Source: Tetrahymena elliotti 4EA
Taxonomy: Eukaryota; Ciliophora; Oligohymenophorea; Hymenostomatida; Tetrahymenidae
Reading direction: 5' to 3'
Length of the DNA: 64,000 nt
Assembly (NCBI GenBank): GCA_000231825.2
Contig: JH720299.1
Coordinates: 1,895,620 to 1,959,619, forward strand
Shown here: positions 25,201-37,021 of the stretch, one piece after another
Numbering within the stretch: position 1 is the stretch's first letter
Layout: every line of letters starts with the position of its first letter
Made by a program: the position numbers and the translations under genes
The notes under the pieces: generated by a model
Databases searched by the model: none
Seen by the model: the letters and a program-made list of their open reading frames with translations, nothing else
What the model was told of the DNA's origin: nothing

Positions 25201-27295
25201 ATAAGAAATATTGACTTACATGTAATTTGTTAAATAATTGCTTTCAGTGTTCTGCTCGGATTAACATTTAATTTTTTAGATTTCTCAAGGTAATGTTTCT
25301 AATAGTTATTTAAGAAAATAATTAAAGATTGTAAATTTTAAATGTAAATATTTTTAATTAATTACCCAAACACTATTAGCTTTTTTATTGATATTTTCAA
25401 ACTCCTAGTAATAGTTTTCTAAAAACTGTAAACTCATAATATTTTGAGCACTCAATTGCTATCCTAATTTAAATTTGAATCCTACACCTAATTGACTGCT
25501 ATTTTGGATTAAGTAACTTTCACACTACTCACTTATATAGTTCCCCATTAAATTTACTCTTAATAGCTATGAGTTAGGAGATTGCTTTATACTTTCAAAT
25601 AGTTTGATTGCTCCATTATCTGTTATGTAATTATTTGATAAGTCTAGATATTTTAATAAACAATTTCTGCTTTTTAATGCAAGAGATAGAGAGTCTATGA
25701 CTTAGTCACCTAACTTTGTATTGCTTAAATTCAAATTATCTATTTTCTAAAACTAGATTGAAATAAGCTAAAATATTTGTTTTGCTCCTTTAGATGATAA
25801 AATGTTATTGCTCAAATTTAAGCTGCTACAATAATTTTTAAACTCTTCACTAATCATAAACATCTTTTTTGTTTTAATATTTAATTTTTTAATTTCACAT
25901 TTTTCAAAAAATGAATTTGAAATATTCATTTTATAAATTTATTTTGAATTAATAATCAATATGTTAAAAGTATGAATGAATTAATAAAAAGGTACTTTTG
26001 TAAGATCATTAATTCCAGTGAATGTGAGCATACAATTAGAAAAGTCAATATCAGAAAAAGTGAAAAATTCCTATTTGAAGAGGTTTCTTTAAAAAAAAGA
26101 ATGAATGAATGAGTTATTGACTGATTAAAATAAAATTAATAAAAAGTTATTTTTTTACATAGATTCATCGCTGATAGGGTTATTGCGAATGTAGAGCTAT
26201 TTTATGTTAGTGTTTTTCTTTAGAGATTCAAGGATGATTTATAAACCAATGTATTCTAAATTATTTCCTTCTAAAGAGATGAATTAAAGATTTTGTATTG
26301 TTTCAGCGGCATTCATGATTTGGCTAATTGTTTAGTTGTCAATCGCACAATATTCGATGTAGATGTATTTTAAGTACTTGTGGTGACTTAAGCAATCTTA
26401 AAGTATACAAGCTCCATCATACCCAATGTTGTTATTAATTAATTTTAACTTCTACATTTTACATTACTTGCTTTTGATGAGATTGCTCAAAACTGATAAA
26501 AGATTAGTAGTCAAATTGCAATTATTCATTGATAATTCAATCAACTTGTCCTTCTATTAAATAATTTTTATTCATTTTTACAATTTGTTGAAAAAAGAAT
26601 ATGAAAAATTCTACTATTAAAGATTCTATGACTTAGAAATGATTCTAGCATAAATCAAAGTTCTTGGTTCTTAAACTGACATAAAATTTATTCATCTTGA
26701 TTACTTCACAAATAATTCTAAACATTTCAATACCAATTTCTCTATCAAGCTCAATTTCTACCCAATTCTTTTCTCTTATTTTCATATTCTAAAATAGTAA
26801 GATTTTATCTATTTACTATCCTCTTTCCTAATTATGTATATATTTTAAAATAAAATCAATATATATCATTATATAAAACTATTTTTCATCTAGAATTTTG
26901 ATGTGTAATTCGTAAGTTACCTGGCAAAGCTAAATATAAGTTTGATGTAATTTCTCTGAAGACTAAAGAATGCAATTATCTTTAGCTAAATCTTATTACC
27001 TATTTACTTAAGCACAAGTAGAGGACTACAAAGAACTCAATGCGAAGTTATTATTTCCTTGAGAATAATGCATCTATTTATATCTTAAGTCTTCTATATA
27101 CTTATCTGCTATATAAATTGTTTCTATGGCTTGATAATTTTGAAGATTATTCAAGTATGTTGATTAATTTAGTCTTACTTATAAATTATTTAACTAATAA
27201 TAATAATACTAATTTTTCGCTGAATTAGGCACTAAAATTGTTTATAACGAATTCTTAGAATTTAATTAATTTTTAAAGACAATGTTTATTTTCAT
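22214..27295 (-). CDS. Large leucine-rich-repeat protein
   Basis: About 1,425 aa in nine exons: 27295-26921, 26788-26615 (or -26582), 26553-26159, 26086-25996, 25863-25366, 25298-25220, 25028-23403, 23296-22638 and 22594-22214. All junctions keep phase. The first exon is separated by a 132-nt intron and is missed by standard-code ORF finding. The second intron is either 61 nt (26554-26614) or 28 nt; both keep frame. Residues ~150-800 contain ribonuclease-inhibitor-type LRR units (L.L..N.I...G), for example around LDLSNNYITDNGA. The C-terminal ~600 residues are Gln/Asn/Ser-rich and probably disordered, with a CAA-TAG run encoding poly-Gln near 22671. LRRs of this type are protein-binding; the partner is unknown. 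The last ~40 codons are AT-rich, so the exact stop is a little uncertain. Confidence 0.82.
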
Positions 27296-28143
27296 TAAAC
27301 ATTTTTAACAGAATAAATTTTAAAATGTTTGCTGTCATAGCCCTATTAAAAATAATTAAAATTTAACATTATCTATTTATTTTCCACATATTCTCTTTCT
27401 TCTATACTTTTTGTAAAAAAATTTTCAGGCTATTTTTAAGATAAAAATTAATTGATCTCTTATTTTTCACTCAATAGTTTATTTGTAGAATAGAAAAAAA
27501 TACTTTCCTTTATTTTTCTCTCTTTCTTACATAATATATAAATATCTGTTAAAATAAACTCTCAAATATAAAAATTAAATTAAATTTTTATTTTTATTTC
27601 ATCTTTTCTTTTTTTGTTCAGTAGAAATTTGATAGTTAAATATTATTTCAAAAGAAATTTAAACAGTAGCTATCTAAAAATAGATCAAAATTAGTTAAAT
27701 TAAAGAAGAAATAAATGTGATTAATACCAATAAACTTTTAACTTTGAGAATTGAAATTCCTTTTTTATTGTTGTAAATTATTTTTTAATTAATTTTTAAA
27801 ATTTTATTAAATTTAAGTTAGTTTTGGATTTCAAAAATAATTATAATTTAATAAAAATGATTTTGATTTTTAAGCGTTTTTTAAATTTATTTTTTTCTAT
27901 TTTCTCCAAACTTATCTGTTTACTTGACAAAGTAATTTTATAATTAAAATAAATATAATGTTGTTTCTTATGATTTTTTAAAAACAAAGATAATAGTAAA
28001 TTACAGAATTTTAAATAAAAATATATTATAAATAGATTTTTTACTTGTTTTTTTATTATTTAGTTTAAATTTTATAGTTAGTTTTCAATTATAATATCAA
28101 GTTTAAATTGATTGATTGTTTGAGCTATTTTCATTTAAATAAA
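27296..28143. promoter_or_regulatory. Spacer between the LRR gene and CKS1
   Basis: About 0.85 kb of AT-rich DNA 5' of the LRR gene and 3' of CKS1, both on the minus strand. No coding frame or RNA gene seen. Confidence 0.4.
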
Positions 28144-28654
28144 TCATTAAGTGTTATTGAAAAATTCATATCTATTATATTTTGAAATGTTTTTTCTCAA
28201 GAATATATTTTAGTTAGAATTTTATCTATGGTTTTATTCTCCTTCTTATTATTGTTAAATCTATAATTCATCTTTTTATATTTTTTACTATTCATTTTAT
28301 TACTATTCTAAGGTATCTGGATCTTTAAATCCTCTTGGTGGCAATCCTGTTTAAGGATCAGTTCCTTTAGGGCGTCTAAATAATAAGATATATGGCTCTG
28401 GTTTGTGTGAATCATAATGGACCCAACCTTAAATTATATAAAAATAATATTTAAATTATTATGATTTTAAAATCTCAAATATAATTACCTCTACTTTGCT
28501 ATATTCCCATCATTCTCCATTAACTTTCAGTCAAGATTTTTTAATCTCTTGGCATAGTTTTAAATATTTGCTTTGGAAGTATAACATGTCTATATTCATA
28601 ATAGTCATCATAGTACTTCTCTCCGTACTATATTTCATTTGGGAATCTAGGCAT
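28144..28654 (-). CDS. CKS1: Cyclin-dependent kinase regulatory subunit (CKS1/Suc1)
   Basis: A 149-aa protein in two exons, 28654-28489 and 28427-28144, with a 61-nt intron (28428-28488) in phase 1. CKS proteins bind CDKs and recognise phosphothreonine sites on CDK substrates. The family core is clear over residues 8-75: YYDDYYEYRHV with the anion-site Arg22, LPK, W46, then QQSRGWVHY with Ser54 and Trp57, the HxPEP hinge (63-67) and FRRP (72-75). One of the two Gln before Ser54 is TAG. The core is complete, and unusually it is followed by a ~50-residue Gln-rich tail encoded largely by TAA/TAG, about twice the length of the family core's usual end. A standard-code annotation would stop early. 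Expected location is nucleus and cytoplasm. Confidence 0.95.
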
Positions 28655-29199
28655 TATATTTATATTTTTTGTATTCAATTAGCTTTAGTTAAATATTTCC
28701 TTCTTTTTTAATATCAAAGATAATTATTATAATATTTGGTTTGGTCAATATTTTCTACAAATAAACAAACTAACTAATACTGAACAAAAGATTAGAGCTC
28801 AAATTCTTGCTATTAAAAAAAGTAATAATGAATTTGATTTTTTTAAATAGATTCATTTAAAAAAAACATTATTATTTAACATAATATATTCAATTCTCTC
28901 AACAATTTAAATATTTTTAATTTAATCCTTTAACATTTTTAATATGAAAAACAAGAAATTAGTAAATATGAATAGAAAAGTAGAACTAAGGAAAGAATAC
29001 ATTATTTAATAAATATTAATAAATTAAAATGATAATACTTAAATTATTATTTAATTAGAAGGGTGAATTAAAGTATGTTTTCATCTTTTTTTTAATGGAG
29101 AAATTAATTGAATTCTCTTTTATTTTGTTATTTTTATTATAGCATTTTGTTTTAATTTAGACTTTGAAAACTTTTTTTAAGTGTTTGTTGATAATTAAT
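28655..29199. promoter_or_regulatory. CKS1 upstream spacer
   Basis: About 0.55 kb of AT-rich DNA between CKS1 and the next minus-strand gene; expected to hold the CKS1 promoter. Nothing else seen. Confidence 0.4.
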
Positions 29200-30960
29200 T
29201 CAAAAATAAATAATTTTTTCTTCAGATAAGGAGCTATTTTCGATTTATAGTTAGATTTATCCTTGTTAGCTAAAGTTTTCTAATTTTAAAAATAAATATT
29301 GATTGAAATAAAAAAAAGATTTTTGATATAATTTACTGGGCCAATATTAGGCAGAAGATATATCTTTAGGTAATAAACCCATTCTTTTATATGCTGCAGC
29401 AATTAGTTCTGAACAAAAGTAAGTTCTTCCTTATTCTGATTCAACCTGATTTATAAAACTATTTTTCTTAAATAATTTTGAAAAGCTCAACTCATATATT
29501 TATCCTACAGCAGATTTAACAAATTTTTCAAGGTCAGATATCATAGTATTTGTTCTTACACAATTTAGTTTCCTAAATACAATACTTTTTAAACAGATAA
29601 AATTGTGATATATTAATTGAAAATAAAAAATATGTTTGTTTGATTACTATTTATAAAAATCTCTCCAATTATAATTTTTAAACTTCTCCCAAGTATATAT
29701 AGATACTCCATGATTTTAACCTGCCTCAAAGAAAAATATTTAATCATTAGCCCCTCTTAAAACTAAAGCAACATGATCATATTCACTTTAACTCACTATT
29801 CTTGTGATTTTTGAGCCAATAGATTTTCCAACAAAAAAGACTAAATCTAATGAGTCAGCATCAGCAAGAAATTCAGATTCAGTAATAAATATTTTCTAAA
29901 TAAAAAACAAATTTAACAGCCTAAAAACTATAAATAATTTAAATAAATTGATTACTTTTTAAAAACTTTCAATCAAAGAATACTCAAGTCTCAAATTAAT
30001 TTAATCTTATTAAGCTAATATTTAATAATTTAGATCTTTAAACCAGCTTTATATTTCATTCGAATCTTCATGATAAAAATCATAATCTAATTATTTAGGA
30101 GTTAAAATCTACAACCTTAAAAAGAGTGCTCTGCCGAAAGAATTATACACAATCTTTATATTTATTTTTGCATTAAAAATTAATTAAAAAAGATGTAATT
30201 AATTGATTCAGTTAATACTTTAAATTGATTTTAATAGTTTTTATATATATTTTTGTTATGAATAATTTATGTTTATTGTTATTCATTAAAATTAAGTAAA
30301 ATTAATATTACTTTAACTGAAGAAGGAAAAATATCAAATCTGATACAAATTATAATCTCTTTAGACTCTTTTACGCTTTTAACAGTAAATTGTTTGTTTT
30401 CTACTACACAAAATACATCTTATTTTTTGTAAATAAGCTAGCCTTATTTTTCAAAACAAAGTCTCATAGCTAAAATTATTAATTATATATTGTTAAGCTT
30501 AGAAATTCACAAAATATGACTTTACGCTTAAACAGCTTTCTATTTGTTTTTGGAAAAGATCTTATGAAAGTACTCTGTAATTGCTCTATTATTATTACAA
30601 AAAATAAAGATTTGTGTTTTAAATAATGTTTTTTACCTTAAGCTACATTTCTTTGATTAAAAACGGATGCTAAATTATTCTTTTTAAGAGAAGGAGGATA
30701 TATAAAAATAATTTTCTCAGAAGTTTCAATTGAGTAATCATTAAAATTATCTAATAGTATACTTTAATCTGCTGTTTCTATCCCATTTTGCTACTTATAA
30801 AGTAATATTTAATCATGTTAAAAAATATTACAAATTAAATCAATACTTATTCTTCATAATCATAATAAAAAGAGCTATTATTATCATCCAAATCAAATTA
30901 TTTCATAGGTATGTCCTTTTCAATATACCCTTTTCTGAATTTTTATAACTCGCAACTCAT
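29200..30960 (-). CDS. Permuted papain-fold (YiiX/C92-like) protein
   Basis: A 439-aa protein in seven exons: 30960-30847, 30793-30637, 30585-30526, 30469-30312, 30153-29956, 29895-29648 and 29584-29200; introns are 51-158 nt and all junctions keep phase. Residues ~240-420 match the permuted papain fold of YiiX/YaeF-type proteins: a D-L-V-F-F-V-G strand, then ITR and S-x-Y-D-H with His270 first, FFEA, and later YFCSELIAAAY with Cys369. His before Cys is the order of the permuted NlpC/P60 group, which acts on amide or thioester bonds of lipids or peptides. The N-terminal ~220 residues resemble a PH-type lipid-binding domain ending in a Trp-containing helix (tentative). A coding-like stretch at about 31065-31135 may be an extra 5' exon, so the N-terminus is provisional. 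Confidence 0.8.
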
Positions 30961-32530
30961 ATTGTAAATTATCTTTATTTCTTTATGTTATTACAAAGAT
31001 TAGATATTTATTAAAACAAAAAAAAAATTGTTATGAATAGAAAATTAAGGTAAATTATTATTTGACTGAATATGATTAGAATTTGCTTGGTCTTTATTTC
31101 ACTTTAGGAACAACTACAAAGTAGTCAGTGATATTCTTTATTTAGGTTAATATTTATAAATAAATAATATATTTTTTTAACTCAACAATTAAAAATCAAG
31201 CAATATTTAAAAAAATCTTTCTAACCAACCCAACAACATTTGAAAGTATTTTTCATTTTTAATTTATAAAGTTCTTAATAAAAAATTGTGATTAAATGAA
31301 TTTTTAAATGCGTTTATTTTAGAGTAAGTATTAATAGTTTTTATCTAAGTAATCTATTGTTATTTCATGTAAATTATTCTATTCAAATAAATTTTTCAAA
31401 GTATTTTAATATTATCGCTTGCTTATCAGGGGTGTAAAATTTTTTAAAAATTATTTAAAATAGCTAGTTTTTATTAGAAATATCACCTATTTTAAATGTT
31501 TAATACATAAACTTACAAATAAATCCCTCCTTAACTAAAATTAACTTACAAGATATATTATTAATGAATTGTCTTTGATAAATTTAAGTTAATGAAATTA
31601 AAATAATTTGGTTTCTTTTATACAAAGTGATTATCAACACATATTATTTGAAGAAAAGCATCCTGCATTTACTAAATATCTCAGATATAACTAAATTAAA
31701 AGTAAACTAAATTTAATATAAATTCATCTAAATTTAGTTGTATTTGAAAATATTTTTAAATATGCAATTCTACCTGTTTGTAGTTTGAGATTTTATTTGG
31801 AAAAAATATTTATGATTTAAATTGTTCAAAAATTATAAGATTAATGAAAGAGTTATTTAACAAACAGATTAAGAAATTCAAAATCTTTTAAAAACTCAAA
31901 AAACAAACTAAATTTTTAAATTAAAAAATATACTGGTATAATATATGTAAAATTATAAAAGTTAATGCGAAAAAGAAGATTGTTAAATTAAATGTATGAA
32001 TTTTTATGCATGTTTGACTGTGTTTTTTGGATGTTTAGTTTGGATTTTTGGAATGGATGCATGGGATGATAAAAAATAAAGGACATTCAAAATATAATAA
32101 ATTAAATATTTTTGATAGATATTTTAATAATGAATAATAAAAAAGTTGATTCAGAAATTGAATAGTTTTGATTAAAAGACAATTAATAGCACTAAAAAGA
32201 GACAACTAACTAGTTATTATCATTAACAAAAAACAAATCATTTAGCTTATACTAATCACAAAATAGCTCAAATATTTTTTAATTCAAATACTAAGCTAGC
32301 TAGTTTGTTCTTTCGGTCATTTATTATTTCAAAAGTTGGTTGCTGTTATTTAGTTAGTAACACACTCACTCACTCACTGATTAGTTAGTTCCTTATAGTA
32401 ACACAAATAATTTTTCATTAAAATAAGATCTTAATTTGAAGAAAGAACTAAATAATAAAAATAGTTTAAGCACTTTGCAGAAATATTAACAGAGTTATAA
32501 GTAAATTTTGTTTAAAATCAATAAATAATT
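30961..32530. promoter_or_regulatory. Divergent spacer
   Basis: About 1.57 kb between divergent genes. A minus-strand coding-like stretch at ~31065-31135 could be an upstream exon of the permuted papain-fold gene. A CACT repeat lies near 32365-32378. The remainder is AT-rich with no supported gene. Confidence 0.4.
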
Positions 32531-35500
32531 ATGGATAGAAAAGAACAACTTTCTAAAATTTTGTAAAGTACAGAGTTTAAAAATTTTTAAATGACTTAAG
32601 TTGGTAAACAAGAGGAATAGCAGTCTTATAATTAAAATTTGTAATACAATTAGGCTTTTCTATTATAGAATATGCAATTATAATAGCAAATGAAATAGTA
32701 GATGGTAATGATGAATAATCCCAACAGTTTAAAAGCTTATAACAACTAGGCAATATCTAATTTAAGCAAAGAAATTAATTAATCTAAGGAATTCATCCCT
32801 TAATATATTAATAATAGCAGCAATAATCAGAACAATAGCTACTCTCTTAAAGACCAAATAAACAAGTCAACTAACTTAACCAATTCATATAATAAATTTC
32901 AAGGAGTAAATATGTAAGTAAATGAAAATTAGTTATAGTAATAATAGGGATATATGAATTAGCAAGGCTAAAGAGATTTAAGGAGCATCAGTAGAGAAAA
33001 AGAATAAAATAGAAAATAGCTAAATTCAAATTCACCAAAATAAGACATTTATTTATAGACTCAAAAAGCTGATTAAAAAGGATATCAAAAATTAGCGGTT
33101 TAGTAGCAAAGTGAATTGCAATAGAATTAGTTAAATTAAAATGAATACTGTGCTGCTCCTCCTCCTCCTCCTCATCAATAATTTTCTGCTTCAAATATTT
33201 AAAACTAAAATAAGTAGTCTTATTTATTTGCTGAACAAATTTAAAAAAGCAAAACCTTTGAACAAAATTCAAATCTGAATATAAACTGTAATTTAAAAGA
33301 AGAATCAAACAATTAATCTACTGAAAGAGATTAAAAAGCAATTCAAAACTATCCAAGCGATAATCTAGCATAAGCCAATACTGAATAACCTTAATAAATA
33401 AAAGAGAGTTTCAAATTAGAAATTGAGAGGAGATTTTAAAAATCAGAAATAAATTAAATCTATAGATTTCCTAAAGATTCCAACTGCTCAACAGACAGTG
33501 AATCTTCTCTAGTTTCCTTAGTAAATGTAGAAATGTATAATCTAAATGAATAAAAATCTCTTAAACCTTTGTAGCAATTGAATATTCAGGCTATTAAATC
33601 AAGTAATTAACATCAATAATAAAATAACCAATCAATCTAACTTTAACAACAATATTTAAACAGCATTTCTTAATAACAATAATCAGATTCAAATTTATAG
33701 AATTAATAAAAATAATTTTTCAATTAATAAATGTAAAAATAATAAAATTAGTAATTGTATTAATAATAAAAATAGTAATAACTATCATAATAACAGCAGT
33801 AAACACAACCTGTGTAAAGAAATATGAAAGTCTGTTTATCTCAAAGAAATCTAAATAATCAAATAAAAAATAATGGAATAAATACTTCTACTTCTTTCAT
33901 AACTCAAGGAAATAACACTAATCCTAATATCAATTTATCAAGTTCAATAAACAATAATAATTGCCAATAAAGCAATGTAATACCAGATTTTGGTTATATG
34001 AAACAATAACCTCCTCTATCAGCATCAAGCAATAGCTAAAGTAAACTAAAAACTTAATAAAACCAGCAAGTTTAATAGTAAATTAAGTAAGCTCAGATTG
34101 TATAAAATAATAATTCTAATACTTTAAATAACCAAAATCAAGTTAATAAAACATTAAAAAAGAATGATCAAACTAAAAGTTTTTCAGATCTAAGAGCAAG
34201 CAACTAAAGCTCTAATTTAAGTCCTAACGTTATCATTTAGCCTTAATTCTAATAAAACTTTTAAAGTTCAAGTCTAGGTAGAGTATCAAGCAGTAGTAAT
34301 AACAATACCAACAGTAGTAACAATCTAATGATTAATCAACAAAATTAGATTTCTTTATAGCAGAGTTAATAGTAATAATTTTAGCAGCCTTCCATAGAAT
34401 AAAAAAGCACTTAAATTTAATAGTTTCTTTAGATTTTGTAGACATAGAATAGCTAAAATAATTTGACTAAACCAAACAGTGCTAATTTCTATGAAAACTA
34501 GTATAAAAATATTAATTAATCTTAATCAAATTCTAATAATTACTATCTCACTGAAAGATGGAAAAAGGATAGTAGCTAATAGCTCTTAAAGAATAATTAT
34601 ACTAACATTTAAAGTTGTAGCAATACTTTGATAAACAACCACCTTGCCAACACTAGGTAATGTTTTTTTAATTTTTCTTCTCATTTTAATTTTATTATTT
34701 TAAAAGATAATAAGATAGCAAACTTGTAGATATGCAACTTGAAACTAGCTAGAATAATGATCAATTTTTAAATATTAACTAATTATTAGAGAAATCCGGT
34801 TATTAAACATTTGCAAATGCTAATGGTTAAAGTATGCCTTAAGGAAATATTAACAATTCAATGAACGCTGCAGCAGCTTTAATTGCTTCAAATAATGTAT
34901 CGACTAAGAATTTTAATTAATCTTAATTTATGAGTAATAGCAATTTTAAATAAAATAATGAGTAATCCTTCATCAATAATTAAAAATTAAATTAACAAAA
35001 TGACAATAAAAAAACAAAAGTTGACTTATAACAATAGGATTAAATTCCCTAATTTAATATTATAACAAATACTTAACAAGAACAAAATGCAGCTCTATAG
35101 TCAAAAAACTAAAATTATGAAAACAGATCTAGGATAAACTAAGACATTGAGCTTCAAAATAGAATCATGAAGATGAGATAAAATTTAGATGAAAAGTTAA
35201 GATAAAGTACAAGTAGAAGCAATGAGAAAAAGACTCTAACATAATAACAAAAAGCGACATCTAATGATATAATTTAAAAACTTAAAACAATTATCTAATA
35301 AAATGATATGGTTGGGAATCCGAGTTCTTTATCCTCTAGAAACACATAGAGAAAAGATAAATATGACACATCTAAAAGTTTTGAAACAAAAAAGATAAAT
35401 AATACAAATAATTTATAAAGTAATGTCAACATTAGTGTAAATAACAACAATAATAACAGTATTTCGCAAATTCAAAATTTGAAATAATTTAGAGAATAGT

Positions 35501-36468
35501 AATCTTCTTTGAAAAATAATGCACAAAATTGTAATAATAGCTCTTCTGTCAAGTAATTAGATAGAAATTCCTCAGCTAAATAACTAACTAATAAATCATA
35601 AAGCAAAGAAAAATTATAAAGTAGCTCAAAACCTCAACATTTACTAACCTAAAATTCTTCAAACAACCTACTTTAAAATTCTAATAATAAAATTTCTAAC
35701 AATATGCCACATACTCCTTAATCATAGGCAAATAAGCAGATTTCAGCTCTTTTGAGTTAGAAATAAGCATCAAATAACTCAAGTTCTAAACTTAACTAAA
35801 GTTCATCCAACAAACAAAATAATTCACTATCTAAGGTAAAATAGTAGAATGTGACAAAAGTATCTTAGGCTATGAATAGCAATCAAACCAATAATAACAG
35901 TAATATAAGTTCAAGTAATTTTAATAATGGAACTACTACGGTAACCACAACTACAACAACAGTTTCCAATACTAACTCAACAATAAACCCATAAAATAAT
36001 ATATTTAATATAAATAGTAATAATAACAATATTAGTAATACTATTTAGAAAACTCCTTCTTAATAGTAAGGGCTTACATAGCAAGTGTAGAATGCTATTG
36101 CTGGATTAAAAGTAAATTAGAGTATCCTTAAAGATTAACAAACATAGTCGATAATAAATCAAGTAATCCAAAAATAATAAGAGTAAATACAATAAAATAA
36201 AATGAATTCTTATAAGAGTAGTGGTAGCTTGTTAAAAAATTATAGCAATAGCAATCTTTAAGTACAAACATCAAGAAATCAACCAAAAACAAATATAAGA
36301 GATGTAAGGATTAAGCTATAAGAATAGCCTGTAAATAATAATTGTTAAACAGACATTTATACTGGCAATTAAAATAATATTAACAACTCTACAAGCAACA
36401 ACACTAATAATAATCAAAGAGGTAAAATAAAAAACTTTTCTTTTATTTTTATGAAAAATCTCCACTGA
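32531..36468 (+). CDS. Very Gln/Asn-rich, prion-like composition protein
   Basis: ATG 32531, exons 32531-34656 and 34707-36468, with a 50-nt intron. As drawn it encodes 1,295 aa ending at TGA 36466-36468. Nearly the whole protein is Asn, Gln and Ser, with long poly-Gln/poly-Asn runs written mainly with TAA and TAG. A short Ala-Ala-Pro5 tract (33152-33172) and scattered charged helices interrupt it, including one around RIMKMRQNLDEKLR. No folded domain is evident. Such composition suggests condensate or aggregation-prone behaviour, which is inference. The sequence from 36422 looks like an intron donor, and a splice 36422-37019 would join it in phase to the next gene. The last 16 codons shown may therefore be intron. 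Confidence 0.7.
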
Positions 36469-37021
36469 AATCTCATTCATTTTATAAAATTCCAATAAAT
36501 AAATAAATTAAAAACTATTTGTTTGGAAAAAATATAAACAATCAATCAATTCTATTTTTATACTTTAATATTTTATCTATTCAACATAAATCTAATCATT
36601 TCATATCTGATTTTTTTGTATTTTTAAACTATTAATTATGTTATAAATTACTTATTGATGATATTTATTTATTTGCTAAATCTCAAAATATTTCAATTGA
36701 AAATTAATTTAATTCTTTAAAAAACATTATTTCGTTTTTTAAAATAATAAAAGTTTTTTAAAACTGAAAAATAGTTTAAATAGGTATTATTTATTATGTT
36801 AGCTAAAATCTAAAATTATTTTTAATATTATTTATTTTTGCATTTTTTGTATTTTTTGTTAAAAGAAATGATAAATTAATCTGTAGTCATCCAATTAAAT
36901 TAAAAAAATATTAATTTTTATAATTTTTTGATTAGACTAATTAGTATTTTTTCATTAAAAACAATTCATTTGTAAAGAAAATATTGTTATTTGTGAATAT
37001 TATTAACTTATTATAATAGAA
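36469..37021. other. AT-rich gap: spacer or long intron
   Basis: About 0.55 kb of extremely AT-rich DNA. It is either the spacer between two plus-strand genes or, with the preceding 47 bases, a 598-nt intron (36422-37019) joining them in phase. No ORF of its own. Confidence 0.4.

Noticed and set aside
27040..27228. Plus-strand ORF
   Set aside because: It is antisense to the newly recognised first exon of the LRR gene.
28496..28711. Plus-strand ORF
   Set aside because: It is antisense to the first exon of CKS1.
31220..31236. Possible chromosome breakage sequence (contains AACCAACC)
   Set aside because: Only a partial match to the Tetrahymena 15-bp element as recalled, and such sites are removed from macronuclear DNA.
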